Assembly (NCBI RefSeq): GCF_019904175.1
Contig: NZ_CP061913.1
Coordinates: 3,410,001 to 3,474,000, forward strand
Length of the DNA: 64,000 nucleotides
DNA from: Dactylosporangium vinaceum
GTDB lineage: Bacteria; Actinomycetota; Actinomycetes; Mycobacteriales; Micromonosporaceae
Reading direction: 5' to 3'
The translations under genes were made by a program, and so were the position numbers. Below, piece by piece: positions 40,436 to 49,957 of this stretch; position 1 is the stretch's first letter, and every line of letters starts with the position of its first letter. The notes below the pieces were generated by a model. The model was not told the origin of the DNA. It saw only the letters and a list, made by a program, of their open reading frames with translations, and did no database searches.

Positions 40436-41242
40436 TCACCGGGTGAAGAAGGCGTCGACCCGCGCGGCCACGAGCGCGGGACTGTTCAGGTCGGGCGCGT
40501 TGTGGTCGGTGCCGGGCAGGATCTCGTGGCCGGCGCCCGGGATGATGGCGGCCAGCCGGGGGACCGTGTCGAGGATGTACTGCGGGGTCTTCGCGCCGCC
40601 CATGACGAGCGTCGGCGAGTCGATGGCCGCATACCGGGAGCCGTCGGAGTCGAGCCGGGCGATCTCGCCGAGCTCACCCGGGCTCGTCGGCATCATCGCG
40701 GCCGTCTCGGCGCCGTCCGGGCCGCGCAGGAGCAGGTACGCGAGGCCGTGGTGGACCACCATCGGCACCGTGTCGGGGACCGGCGCCAGCCGGCTGCGCT
40801 TGAGGAACAGCGCCATCGCCGCGCGGCGCCGCCCGGCCGCGATGCGCCGGTTGAACTCGGGCAGCCAGCTCACGTCGAACGAGCCGTCGAGGCTCACCCC
40901 CGGCTCGTAGACGACCAGGCCGTCGAACCGCCGGCGCAGGGCCGCGTGCAGGGCGCCCAGCCCGCCGTAGCTGTGCCCGAACACGAGCGCCGACCCGGTT
41001 GCGGCGGCCACGGCCAGGATGTCGTCGGCCTCGCGGTCGATCGAGTACGCCGCGCCCTGCGGGCCGCTGGCTCCGCGGCCGCGGCGGTCGAGGACGTGGG
41101 TGCGGTACCCCGGCAGCGCTCGCACGAATGCGTCGTAGTGGTGCGCGCGGCGGTTGTTGCCGGGCACCACCACGAGGCCGGGGCCTTCGCCGTTGCTGCT
41201 GTAGCTGATCGCGGTACCGTCGGCGGAGCGGGTCACATCCAT
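40436..41242 (-). CDS. Alpha/beta hydrolase
   Basis: 268 residues. The oxyanion loop is VVVPGNNRRAHHYDAFV, VLDRRGRGASG the early strand-loop, the nucleophile elbow GHSYGGLGA (Ser), the acid Asp likely in the GVSLDGSF/LVMGG region and the His in GAGHEILPGTDH. A simple cap is present. No substrate can be given. TTGACA (minus strand 41272-41267) is a possible -35 upstream of ATG 41242, and the GNAT gene ends 37 bp upstream. Confidence 0.85.
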   Translation of the reverse strand: MDVTRSADGTAISYSSNGEGPGLVVVPGNNRRAHHYDAFVRALPGYRTHVLDRRGRGASGPQGAAYSIDREADDILAVAAATGSALVFGHSYGGLGALHAALRRRFDGLVVYEPGVSLDGSFDVSWLPEFNRRIAAGRRRAAMALFLKRSRLAPVPDTVPMVVHHGLAYLLLRGPDGAETAAMMPTSPGELGEIARLDSDGSRYAAIDSPTLVMGGAKTPQYILDTVPRLAAIIPGAGHEILPGTDHNAPDLNSPALVAARVDAFFTR

Positions 41243-41279
41243 GTGTCGCAGTCTCGCCCCCGGCGCTGTCAAAGCCCTG

Positions 41280-41816
41280 TCAGCCCGCTGTCGCCCACTC
41301 CGAGCGCAGCAGCCCGAAGAGTGCGCTGTCGTGGAACCGGCCGTCGTCCTCGAGCGAGGATTCGCGCAGCGTTCCTTCGCGGGTGAAGCCCAGGGACTGC
41401 AGCAGGTGTACCGAACGGTCGTTGTCGGCGATCGTCCGCGCATGGATCCGGTGCAGCCGCATGGCCGTGAACCCGAACGCCAGCACGGCCCGACCGGCCT
41501 CGGTGCCGTACCCGCGACCCCAGTGCTCCTTGGCGATGTCGTAGCCGAGCTCGGCCCGCCGGTGCCGGGGCTGCCAGCTGTGCAGCCCCATCAGCCCGAC
41601 GACGGTGCCGCCGACCTCGAGTGCGAAGTGCCGCCGCAGACCGGCCGCCGCCTCGGCGAGCAGGTATTCGATGAACGCCTCGGTCTCCTGCAGCGTCCGC
41701 AACGGCTCGTCGTTGTACCGCTGCACCTGCGGATCGCCCCGGAAGACGAACACGGCGCCGGCGTCGTCGACCCGGGGCTCGCGGAGCACGAGGCGGTCGG
41801 TGCGAATGGGCTGCAC
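41280..41816 (-). CDS. GNAT N-acetyltransferase (RimJ/RimL type)
   Basis: 178 residues. IRTDRLVLREPRVDDAGAVF is the typical N-terminus, GTVVGLMGLHSW the beta-4 strand and HWGRGYGTEAGRAVLAFGF the acetyl-CoA pyrophosphate loop (RGYGTE), with LHRIHARTIADNDRSVHLLQSLGF the second CoA contact. The family acetylates protein N-termini or small molecules. GTG 41816 is supported by a -10 box seven nt upstream; GTG 41825 overlaps that box. It lies 125 bp below the ABC exporter gene and seems to have its own promoter. Confidence 0.88.
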   Translation of the reverse strand: MQPIRTDRLVLREPRVDDAGAVFVFRGDPQVQRYNDEPLRTLQETEAFIEYLLAEAAAGLRRHFALEVGGTVVGLMGLHSWQPRHRRAELGYDIAKEHWGRGYGTEAGRAVLAFGFTAMRLHRIHARTIADNDRSVHLLQSLGFTREGTLRESSLEDDGRFHDSALFGLLRSEWATAG

Positions 41817-41823
41817 GCTCGGC

Positions 41824-41829
41824 ACCCTA
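41824..41829 (-). promoter_or_regulatory. -10 box TAGGGT (minus strand), leaderless start
   Basis: Seven nt before GTG 41816 on the minus strand. Confidence 0.45.
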
Positions 41830-41941
41830 GACCACCCGCCCGTCAGCGCCGCCTCCGGGCCGCCGGCCGGGCCGCGAACGCCGCCGCGCCGCGCGCTCCG
41901 GCCGTCGGGCCGGGCCGGCCGCTCCAGCCGCTCGTCGCCGG

Positions 41942-44900
41942 TCATCCGGCCAGGTGCCCCCATTCGGGTTCGAGCTCGCGCCAGGTGCCCTGCGCGGCCG
42001 CGGTGCCGCCCTGGAGCACGACCACGCGGTCGGCCTGGGTCAGGGCGGCCCGCTTCGAGGTCGAGCCGATGACCGTCACGCCGTGGTCGCGCAGTGCCCG
42101 CCACAGGGCCAGCTCCGTCGTGACGTCCAGGGCCGAGGAGACGTCGTCGGCGATGAGCAGCTCCGTGCGCGGGGCGAGGGCCCGGGCCAGGGCGAGCCGC
42201 TGCAGCTGGCCGCCGGAGAGCCGGGTGCCCTTGTGGCCGATGAGCAGGCCCAGGCCCGCGCCCGCGGCGGTCAGGTCGGGCTGGAGCTGGGCGGTGGTGA
42301 CGGCGGTGTCGGCGTCGACCTCGTGGCCCAGGGCGATGTTGTCCGCGACGGTGCCCGACAGGACCCGCGGCAGCTGGGCCACGTAGCCGATCTGGTTCGG
42401 GCGCAGGAACATCTCGGGCTCGGTGACCGGCTCGCCGTTCCAGCGCAGCCGGCCGGTGTGGTGCACGATCCCGGCCAGGGCCCGCAGCAGCGACGACTTG
42501 CCGGAGCCGACCGGGCCCACGACGAGCACCAGCTGCCCGCGCTCGACCGACAGGTCGAGGTCGTGCACCGCGACGGTGCCGTCCTCGTGCACCGCCGCGA
42601 ACCCGTCGAGCTCCAGCCGCCGCAGCGGGTGCCGGGGCGCGGTGGCCGGGGCCGGGGCGGTGCCGGCGGAGAGGTCGACCCCGGGCACGGCCGCGGCGTA
42701 TTCGGCGCTGCCGGCCATCTCGACCGCCCGCCGGGTCCAGACGCGGGCCGAGGGCAGCTGCGAGATCAGCGATGCGGTCGTCGAGGCGAACCACCAGGCC
42801 GAGTTGAGCGTCGCCACGGCGACGAGCGTCGCGCCGGGGGAGAGCTCGCCGGTCAGCAGCAGCGCCCACGCCCCGATCGGCAGCAGGCCGCTCGCGACCG
42901 CCGGGGTGCAGCGGGCCCAGACCTGCACCGCGATCTCCCGCCGGACGCTGTCGCTGCGGGTCCGGTCCAGCGCGGCCAGGTGCGCCAGCACCGGCTCGGT
43001 GGCGCCGGAGAGCTTCACGGTGCGGGCGGCGGACAGTGACGACACGAGGGCCGTCGCGAACGCGGCCCGGGCCGCGACCGTGGCCTGCGCCGAGCGCTTG
43101 AGGACCGGGCCGAACAGCGTGGCGGCCAGCCCGGACAGCACGATCGTGGCGGCCATGAACGCCGCGGGCACGAACGAGCCGGACACGACGGTCATCGACA
43201 CCATGACCCACAGGGAGACCCACTGGTCGATCAGGTTGTCGGCCAGCACGACGACCCGTTCGGTGTCGCCGCCGTGGGCCACGACCTCGGCCGGGGTGTG
43301 CTTGCTGACCCGCCGGGCGCCGGTCTGGCCGTGCACCAGGCGCAGGCTGATCCGCAGGAGCTGACGTACCCACCACTCCGGATACCAGCGGTTGCTGAAG
43401 TACGGCAGCGCCGCCGGCAGCAGCAGCGCGGCCGCGATCCCGGCGGCCGGCCACACCGCGGCGCCGGCGCCGTCGACGACGTCGGCCCACAGCCAGGCCA
43501 GGACCGAGCCGTCCAGGCCGAGCAGCGTCATCACCGCGAACATGGCGACCGAGACGAGGCCGAAGCGCACGTCGTTGGTGGCGAGCTTGAAGATGTTCCA
43601 CAGGGTGCGGGCCTTCGGGACGCTCGGCAGCGGCGGCGGCTCGGCCTTCAGCCCGGCGCTGGTGACGACCGGCCGGGCCGTCGGCGCGGCCGAGACCTGA
43701 CGCTCGAACGACGACGCGGCCAGCAGCGTGGCGAACCGCTCCGACGACGCGAGCGGGCCGGCCTCCACGACCGCGCCGTCGGCCAGGACGACGACCTCGT
43801 CGCACTGCTGGACCGACGACAGGCGGTGGGCCACGATGATGCCGATCCGGCCGGCGAGCAGCCGATCGGTGGCCTGCTGGACGCGTGCCTCGGTCACCGG
43901 GTCGAGCCGGGCGGTGGCCTCGTCGAGGATGACGACCTGCGGGTCGCGGACCATGATCCGGCTGAACGCGACGAGCTGCTCCTGCCCGGCCGACAGCACG
44001 TGGCCGCCGTCGCCGAGGCGGGTCGCGAGCCCGCCGGGCAGCTCGGCCACCCACGCGGTCAGGCCGAGCTCGGCGACGGCCTCGGCCGCCCGGTGCAGCA
44101 GTGACGGGTCGAACAGCGCGATGTTCTCGGCGAGGGTGCCGGCCAGGATCTCGGTGCGCTGCGGCACGACCGCGATCCAGCGGCGCAGCTCCTCCAGGTC
44201 GAGGTCGAGCAGGTCGGTGCCGCCGAGGAACACGGTGCCGCGCGGGATGTCGACCGCCCGGGTGAGGACCTTCGCCAGGGTGGACTTGCCGGAGCCGGTC
44301 CGGCCGATGAGCGCATAGGAGCGGCCCCGGGCGAACGTGAGGCTCACGTCGCGCAGGGCCGGTTTTCGGGTCTGGTCGGAGTACCGGAAGGTCAGATGGC
44401 TGACCTCGAGGTCTCCGGGGGTGGGCGTTCGTCCGCCGTGCGGCTCCTGTCTGGAGTCTCGCAGCTGCTGGATGCGGGCCCAGGCGCCCAGCGCGTACTG
44501 CAGGTTGGGAACCATCCGGCTGGTGTGCTCGACAGTCGCGCCGAAGCCGAGCGCGAGGAGCCAGACCGCGCTGAGCCGGGCGACGTCGATGCGGTCGGTG
44601 GCCAGCGCCCAGACGCCGCCGAGGACGATCACGGCGATGGTCAGCCGGACGAACCCCGACGCGATCGAGGTGACGGCGGCGGAGCGGTGCCAGACCCGGC
44701 GGCCGCGCTCGAGGACGGCGGCGGCGCGGCGGGCGTAGAGGCGCAGGACGTACGGGCGGGCGAGGGTGGTGCGCACGTCGTCCTGGCCGTGGATGCTCTC
44801 CTCCATGACCGCGGCGACGTCGCTCCACGCCTCCTCCTCGGCCATCCGGCGGGCGGCGATCGTCGCGGTCGGCTTACGCAGGCCGAGGGTCAGCGCGACG

Positions 44901-45364
44901 GCGATGACGATCATCGCGACGCCGGCCGGCCACCAGACGAACAGGGTGGTCGCCACCGACAGCACGGTGTAGCAGGCCGACTGGAGCAGGCGGACGCCGG
45001 CGTTGCGCAGCTCCGAGGAGACCTGCAGCACGTCCGAGTCGATCCGGTCGAGCAGCTCCCCGACCGGCGTGGTCTCGAGCGTCGGCAGGTCCTGGCCGAG
45101 CGCGACCCGGCACAGGCGGCGGCGGACGTCGGCGCACCAGTCGGCGGTGACCCGGGCCATGAGCAGCGAGACGCCGAGGTCGGTCAGCACCGACGCGAGG
45201 AGGGCGGCCACGAGGACCGTGAACATCGTCCACGACCGATGGATCAGGACCGTGCCGCCGACCGCCGACGCGAGGGCCTGGCCGGCCGCGCCGAGCACGA
45301 CGAGCAGGCCCACGAGCGCGGTGCGGCGCGGTGACGTGGCCCAGAGGTCGCGGAGCAGGCGCAT
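41942..45364 (-). CDS. Single-chain ABC exporter, TMD-NBD-TMD-NBD
   Basis: 1140 residues; two ABC-exporter halves fused. The first NBD is canonical: Walker A K360 in GRTGSGKST, VPQRTEI Q-loop, signature LSAGQEQ, Walker B glutamate E482 in VVILDEA and the AHRLS switch His. The second has Walker A K956 in GPVGSGKSS, signature LSGGQLQ, but D1074 replaces the catalytic glutamate (LLIADDV) and the switch His is absent (VIGSTSKRAAL). One site is therefore degenerate, as in many heterodimeric exporters. It probably exports a lipid, peptide or drug. The SARP-type regulator ends 41 bp upstream on the same strand, so it likely controls this gene. Confidence 0.9.
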   Translation of the reverse strand: MRLLRDLWATSPRRTALVGLLVVLGAAGQALASAVGGTVLIHRSWTMFTVLVAALLASVLTDLGVSLLMARVTADWCADVRRRLCRVALGQDLPTLETTPVGELLDRIDSDVLQVSSELRNAGVRLLQSACYTVLSVATTLFVWWPAGVAMIVIAVALTLGLRKPTATIAARRMAEEEAWSDVAAVMEESIHGQDDVRTTLARPYVLRLYARRAAAVLERGRRVWHRSAAVTSIASGFVRLTIAVIVLGGVWALATDRIDVARLSAVWLLALGFGATVEHTSRMVPNLQYALGAWARIQQLRDSRQEPHGGRTPTPGDLEVSHLTFRYSDQTRKPALRDVSLTFARGRSYALIGRTGSGKSTLAKVLTRAVDIPRGTVFLGGTDLLDLDLEELRRWIAVVPQRTEILAGTLAENIALFDPSLLHRAAEAVAELGLTAWVAELPGGLATRLGDGGHVLSAGQEQLVAFSRIMVRDPQVVILDEATARLDPVTEARVQQATDRLLAGRIGIIVAHRLSSVQQCDEVVVLADGAVVEAGPLASSERFATLLAASSFERQVSAAPTARPVVTSAGLKAEPPPLPSVPKARTLWNIFKLATNDVRFGLVSVAMFAVMTLLGLDGSVLAWLWADVVDGAGAAVWPAAGIAAALLLPAALPYFSNRWYPEWWVRQLLRISLRLVHGQTGARRVSKHTPAEVVAHGGDTERVVVLADNLIDQWVSLWVMVSMTVVSGSFVPAAFMAATIVLSGLAATLFGPVLKRSAQATVAARAAFATALVSSLSAARTVKLSGATEPVLAHLAALDRTRSDSVRREIAVQVWARCTPAVASGLLPIGAWALLLTGELSPGATLVAVATLNSAWWFASTTASLISQLPSARVWTRRAVEMAGSAEYAAAVPGVDLSAGTAPAPATAPRHPLRRLELDGFAAVHEDGTVAVHDLDLSVERGQLVLVVGPVGSGKSSLLRALAGIVHHTGRLRWNGEPVTEPEMFLRPNQIGYVAQLPRVLSGTVADNIALGHEVDADTAVTTAQLQPDLTAAGAGLGLLIGHKGTRLSGGQLQRLALARALAPRTELLIADDVSSALDVTTELALWRALRDHGVTVIGSTSKRAALTQADRVVVLQGGTAAAQGTWRELEPEWGHLAG

Positions 45365-45405
45365 GGCTCCAAGCGTGCCTCGGACCGCGGGGGCACTCAA
45401 CGCAT

Positions 45406-48400
45406 TTAGGACTCGGGGAAGTACTCCAGAATGTTCTCGAGCGTCGCCCGTCCGCCCTGTTCGGCGGCGGCCGCGAGCTCCGGCGGCGTCAGCGCGGCCC
45501 GCGTGGACTCGTACACGTTCGTGGTCCACGGCCACGCCTCACCGGCCCCGCCGCGCATCGCCTCGGCCGCCGCCAGCAGCACCGCCGCCCGCCGGGGATC
45601 GCCGGCGAGCAGCGCCGCCTCGGCCCCGTCGGCGACCACCGTCGCGATCATCGGCGCGTCGAACGCGCTGCGCCCCAGCGTCACCGCGCGCCGGGTCGAC
45701 TCCCGGGCCGCCGCGTGGTCGCCGTCGAGCGCGAACACCACGGCTCGGCCGCCGTGGACCAGGCCCAGCATCTGCGGCGAGACCCGGTGCGTGCCGATGA
45801 TCTCCAGCGTGCGGGCGAACCGGGCGCGGGCCTCGTCCAGGGCGTCGCAGCGCAGCGCCCGGTACGCGTAGGCGTATTCGACGAACGCGATGCTGTCCGG
45901 CACCCCCGAGCGCCGCGCGGTGCGGCGGGCCTCGGCGTAGCACACGTCGGCCCGCTCCCGGTCGCCGACGATGTCGTACTGCTGGGCCAGCCGCACCTCG
46001 GTCACCGGCCGGTCCTCGGTCGCCCCGAGCTGGCGCAGGTAGGTGAGCGCCTCCTCGAAGTGCGTGATCGCCTCCCGGTGCCGCCCCTCCTGCGCCTTCG
46101 TCTCGGCCAGTGCGGCAAGCGCGAACGCCATGCCCCAGCGCTCGCCGATGCCCTGGAACGCCTCCAGCGACGCCTCGAACGCGGCCCGTGACTCGGCGGT
46201 GCGGGCACCGGTGTTGAGCAGCGTGTGCCCGACGAGCAGCCGGCCCAGCCCGGCGATCCACGGGTCCGGGTCCTCGGACAGCGCCGTGATCCGCTCCAGG
46301 ACCGCATCGACCGGGCCCTCGCGATAGAGCCCGGCGACGGCCTGGAACAGCCGGAAGAGCGGATGGCTGCCCTGGTATCCGATCGCCTCGGCGAACCAGT
46401 CGTCGAGCATCTCGGTGTCGGTCAGCCCGTCGAAGCCGTTGACGGCCGCCACGCCGCAGGCGAGCGCGCGGGCGTCCGGGTCGGCCGGCCCCGGCATGGT
46501 CAGCGCGGCCGAGGCCAGGGCGGCCCCCTCGACGCGGTGCCCGCCGAGCCACCAGTACCAGCCGACGACCGCCACCAGCCGCACCGCGAGGTCACTGTCC
46601 CCGGCCGCGATCGCCCGCCGCAGCGCCCCGTGCAGGTTGTCGTGCTCGGCCCCCAGCTCGGCCAGGGCCGCGAGCTGGTCGTGCCCGCGCAGGTCGGGTT
46701 CGCGCCGCTGGGCCAGGGCCAGGAACCACGCGCCGTGGCGCCGGCGCAGCTCGTCGGTCTCGCCGTGCTCGTCGAGCCGCTCCAGCCCGTAGGCCCGGAT
46801 CGTCTCCAGCATCCGGTACCGCAGGTCGTCCCCGGCCACCAGCAGCGACTTCTCGGCCAGGTTGGTGAGCAGCTCGTCGGTCTCGCCGAGCCGCCCGTCC
46901 GGGTCGCACACGGCCGCGGCCGCCGCGGCCGTCGCCCCGCCCGGGAAGATCGCCAGCCGCCGCAGCATCGCCCGCTCCGGTGCGCTCAGCAGGTCCCAGC
47001 TCCAGTCGACGACCTGCCGCAGCGTCTGGTGCCGCGGCAGCGCCGTGCGGCTCCCGCGGGTCAGCAGCCGGAACCGGTCGTCGAGCCGGTCCGCGATGTG
47101 CGCGGGCGTCAGCGACCGGCACCGGGCCGCGGCGAGCTCGATCGCCAGCGGCAGCCCGTCGAGGGCCCGGCAGATCCGCCCGACCGCGTCCTCGTCCGCC
47201 GCCGCTCCCGGCCGCACCGCCGCGGCCCGGTCCCGGAACAGCTGCCCCGCCGCCCCTGCACCGAGCGGCCCGACGGAGTACAGCGCCTCCCCGGTGATCC
47301 CCAGCGGCTCCCGGCTTGTCGCGAGCATCCGCAGGTGCGGCGCCTCGCCCAGCAGCCGCTCGGCCATCTGCGCCGCCGCCGCGACGACGTGCTCGCAGTT
47401 GTCGAGCACGAGCAGCAGCCGCCGGTGCGCGAGCGCCGCCGCCAGCCGCTTCGGCGAGTCCTCCGGCTCGAAGCGCCGCCCCGGCCCGGGCTTGCCAGCC
47501 GGGTCCCGCAGCCCGAGGGCACCCCAGACGGCCTGGATCACGTCGGCCGGATCGGTGACCGGCGCCAGCTCGACCAGCCAGACCTCGTCCGCGACACCGG
47601 GCCCTTCGCCGAGGGTCCGCCCGGTCTCGACCGCCAGCCGGGTCTTGCCCGCGCCGCCGGGCCCGACGAGCGTGACGAGCCGGTTGGCCGCGACGAGCGC
47701 GCGCACCGCCCCGACGTCGGTGTCCCGCCCGACGAAGCTGGTCAGCGCGGCCCGCAGATTCCCCGCCGCCGGCTCGCGCCGCTCGTGCTCGGCCTCACCC
47801 CGGAGGACCTGCACGTGTACCTCGAGCAGCGCGGCCGAGGGGTCGGCGCCGAGCTCGTCGGCCAGCCGCCCGCGGCAGCGCTCGAACGCGGCGAGGGCGT
47901 CGGCCCCGCGCCCGGCGTCGGCGAGGGCCCGCATCAGTAGCCCGACGAGCCGCTCCCGCAGCGGATGCGCGGCGACGAGTGCCTCGAGCTCGGCGACGAC
48001 CCGCTCGCCGATGCGCAGCTCGGCCTCGAGCCGGTCCTCGGTCGCGGCCAGCCGCAGCTCGTCCAGCCGGGCCCGCCAGGGCCGGGCGAACTCGGCGTCC
48101 CCGGCATCGGCAAGCGCCGGCCCCCGCCACAGCGCCTCCGCCTGCCGCAGCAACGCGGCCGCCGCACCGGGCTCGCCGGCCGCCCGTGCCCGCGCCACCA
48201 GGTCCTCGAATTGCAGGTGATCGACCGCACCGCCGCCGACGTCGAGCAGGTATCCACCGGGCCGGGCCTGCACCACCCCGTCGGGCAGCAGCCGCCGCAG
48301 CCGCGAGACCAGCGACTGCAGCGCGTTCCCGGCCCCGCCGGGCGGATTGTCGCCCCACACCCCGTCGACCAGCCGGGCCGCGCTCACCACCCGTCCGGGC

Positions 48401-48507
48401 TCCAGGGCGAGCAGCGTGACGAGCACCCGCAGGCGCGATCCGCCGACCTCGACCGCCGACCCGTCCCCGGCGCGCACGTCCAGCGGCCCCAGCAGCCCGA
48501 TCCACAC
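45406..48507 (-). CDS. AfsR/SARP-type regulator: BTAD, NB-ARC and TPR
   Basis: 1033 residues. An OmpR-like winged helix (about 1-90: LGPLDVRAGDGSAVEVGGSRLRVLVTLLA and GRVVSAARLVDGVWGD) plus BTAD (about 95-245) form the SARP activator. The NB-ARC ATPase has Walker A VGPGGAGKTRLA and Walker B RRLLLVLDN, then LDGLPLAIELAAARC. The C-terminal third is TPR-like helices. The family binds direct repeats at target promoters once ATP and a signal open it, and often switches on secondary-metabolite genes. It is followed by the ABC exporter and has no cluster of biosynthetic genes around it. GTG 48507 starts at VWIGLL. Confidence 0.9.
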   Translation of the reverse strand: MWIGLLGPLDVRAGDGSAVEVGGSRLRVLVTLLALEPGRVVSAARLVDGVWGDNPPGGAGNALQSLVSRLRRLLPDGVVQARPGGYLLDVGGGAVDHLQFEDLVARARAAGEPGAAAALLRQAEALWRGPALADAGDAEFARPWRARLDELRLAATEDRLEAELRIGERVVAELEALVAAHPLRERLVGLLMRALADAGRGADALAAFERCRGRLADELGADPSAALLEVHVQVLRGEAEHERREPAAGNLRAALTSFVGRDTDVGAVRALVAANRLVTLVGPGGAGKTRLAVETGRTLGEGPGVADEVWLVELAPVTDPADVIQAVWGALGLRDPAGKPGPGRRFEPEDSPKRLAAALAHRRLLLVLDNCEHVVAAAAQMAERLLGEAPHLRMLATSREPLGITGEALYSVGPLGAGAAGQLFRDRAAAVRPGAAADEDAVGRICRALDGLPLAIELAAARCRSLTPAHIADRLDDRFRLLTRGSRTALPRHQTLRQVVDWSWDLLSAPERAMLRRLAIFPGGATAAAAAAVCDPDGRLGETDELLTNLAEKSLLVAGDDLRYRMLETIRAYGLERLDEHGETDELRRRHGAWFLALAQRREPDLRGHDQLAALAELGAEHDNLHGALRRAIAAGDSDLAVRLVAVVGWYWWLGGHRVEGAALASAALTMPGPADPDARALACGVAAVNGFDGLTDTEMLDDWFAEAIGYQGSHPLFRLFQAVAGLYREGPVDAVLERITALSEDPDPWIAGLGRLLVGHTLLNTGARTAESRAAFEASLEAFQGIGERWGMAFALAALAETKAQEGRHREAITHFEEALTYLRQLGATEDRPVTEVRLAQQYDIVGDRERADVCYAEARRTARRSGVPDSIAFVEYAYAYRALRCDALDEARARFARTLEIIGTHRVSPQMLGLVHGGRAVVFALDGDHAAARESTRRAVTLGRSAFDAPMIATVVADGAEAALLAGDPRRAAVLLAAAEAMRGGAGEAWPWTTNVYESTRAALTPPELAAAAEQGGRATLENILEYFPES

Positions 48508-48605
48508 GGAACCGATTGTGCTCTCCGTCCCTGCCGTGTCCCCGCCTGTGCCGCGGAAGCACCCGGTCGGCAGCCTACCGCGCGGCCGTGCGGCATCATC
48601 GGTGC

Positions 48606-49067
48606 ATGACGGCCCCGGCCACGCCTGTGCGCTACCCGTTGCAGCTGCCGATCAGCGACTGGCTGTTCATCGACGCGACGATGGAGCACCACATCCGCTC
48701 GTCGGTCGACGGCACCGTCCCCAGCGAACTGGAGGACCGGCTGGACATGTCGGCCGCCACGGACCCGGACCTGGCCGCGCTGCCGAAGGTGGCCCGGCTG
48801 GGCTTCAGCGTCCGCCGCGCAGGCTGGGCGCAGATCCCGGGCTGGCCACACGATGCCGAGGGCTTCACGACATGGCCCGCTCCCGGCCAGACTGCACCCG
48901 TGACCCTGGCCGGCGCGCAGTGGAGCCTGATCGTTCACGCCCTGCACCACTGGGCGGACGTCGACGAGCGGCTCGCCGACACCGAGACGGCAGCCCGGTC
49001 ACGGGCCATCGCCGCCGACGTCAGCCACCGCCTGGCCGCACAGGGCTGGTCACCCGGGAGTCGATGA
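48606..49067 (+). CDS. Conserved hypothetical protein
   Basis: 153 residues, soluble. YPLQLPISDWLFIDATMEHHIRSSVDG is the most distinctive block, with DxD and HH residues that might bind metal, followed by a Trp-rich core (GWAQIPGWPHDAEGFTTWPAPG) and helices with ALHHWADVDERLADTE. I do not recognise it. ATG 48606 has CATCAT 6 nt upstream, a weak -10. It is divergent from the SARP gene, 98 bp away. Confidence 0.68.
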   Translation: MTAPATPVRYPLQLPISDWLFIDATMEHHIRSSVDGTVPSELEDRLDMSAATDPDLAALPKVARLGFSVRRAGWAQIPGWPHDAEGFTTWPAPGQTAPVTLAGAQWSLIVHALHHWADVDERLADTETAARSRAIAADVSHRLAAQGWSPGSR

Positions 49068-49149
49068 CCCACCCGCCGCCGAGGACGACCCGCACCGCGG
49101 CCGGGGCCGGCTCGTGCGCCAACTCGAAGCGCCGGCCGGCGGGCAGGAG

Positions 49150-49803
49150 TCACACCGTGACCAGCCCCGACTCGTATGCGAACACGACAAGCTGCGCGCG
49201 GTCCCGGGCCCGCAGCTTCGTCATCGCCCGGCTGATGTGGGTCTTGGCGGTGGCCAGGCTGATCACCATCCGCTCGGCGATCTCGTCGTTGGACAGCCCT
49301 CGAGCAGCCAGGGCGACCACCTCCCGTTCGCGGTTCGTCAAACTGTTCACGGCGCCGTGCAGCGGTCCCCGCGGCGGCCGGGCCACGTATTCGCCGATCA
49401 GCCGCCGCGTGATCGCCGGTGACAGCAGCGCGTCCCCCCGCGCCGCCACCCGCACCCCGTACAGCAGGTCCGCCGGCTCCGTGTCCTTCACCATGAACCC
49501 GGCCGCCCCGGCCCGCAGCGCCGAGTACACGTATTCGTCGAGCCCGTAGTTCGTCAGCATCACCACGTGCACCCCGTCGAGCGCCGGGTCCCCCGCAATG
49601 CGCCGCGTGGCCTCGATCCCGTCGACCCCGGGCATCTGAATGTCGACGAGCATCACGTCCGGCAGGTGCTCCCGCGCGAGCGCCACCGCCTGCTCCCCGT
49701 CGGCCCCCTCGGCCACCACGACGATGTCGTCCTCCGCCGCCAGCAGCGCCCGGAACCCGGCCCGAATCAGCGCCTGGTCGTCGACCAGCAGCACCCGAAT
49801 CAC
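49150..49803 (-). CDS. NarL/FixJ-type response regulator
   Basis: 217 residues: receiver with LVDDQALIRAGF, phospho-acceptor Asp in VMLVDIQMPG and Lys in GFMVKDTEP; LuxR HTH with LTNREREVVALAARGLSNDEIAERM and recognition helix SLATAKTHISRAM. GTG 49803 starts it. It follows the histidine kinase on the same strand, separated by 154 bp that contain a 48-bp tandem repeat, and is very likely its partner. Confidence 0.9.
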   Translation of the reverse strand: MIRVLLVDDQALIRAGFRALLAAEDDIVVVAEGADGEQAVALAREHLPDVMLVDIQMPGVDGIEATRRIAGDPALDGVHVVMLTNYGLDEYVYSALRAGAAGFMVKDTEPADLLYGVRVAARGDALLSPAITRRLIGEYVARPPRGPLHGAVNSLTNREREVVALAARGLSNDEIAERMVISLATAKTHISRAMTKLRARDRAQLVVFAYESGLVTV

Positions 49804-49814
49804 ACCGCCACCCC

Positions 49815-49910
49815 CGCCACCTTCGCCACCCGCTCGCCGGCACCCGACCCCGTGTCCAGCGACGCCACCTCCGCCACCCACTCGCCGGCACCCGACCCCG
49901 TGTCCAGCGC
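49815..49910. repeat. 48-bp tandem duplication between kinase and regulator
   Basis: Copies 49815-49862 and 49863-49910 agree at 45 of 48 bases. In one minus-strand frame they read LDTGSGAGEWVAEVAS and LDTGSGAGERVAKVAG, but that frame is neither the kinase nor the regulator. See findings. Confidence 0.75.
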
Positions 49911-49957
49911 CAGCGTCGGCGCCTTCGCCGCCCGGCCGCCGGCGAACCGCATCCGGT

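Noticed and set aside
45365..45535. Longer start for the ABC exporter
   Set aside because: The extra N-terminal 57 residues are Arg/Gly-rich, overlap the SARP gene end and have no similarity to a transporter start; ATG 45364 begins a normal first helix region.
30632..48507. Possible natural-product gene cluster (condensation-like gene, SARP regulator, ABC exporter)
   Set aside because: No polyketide synthase, NRPS adenylation, terpene or RiPP core genes; the pieces are separated by housekeeping loci such as selA-selB.
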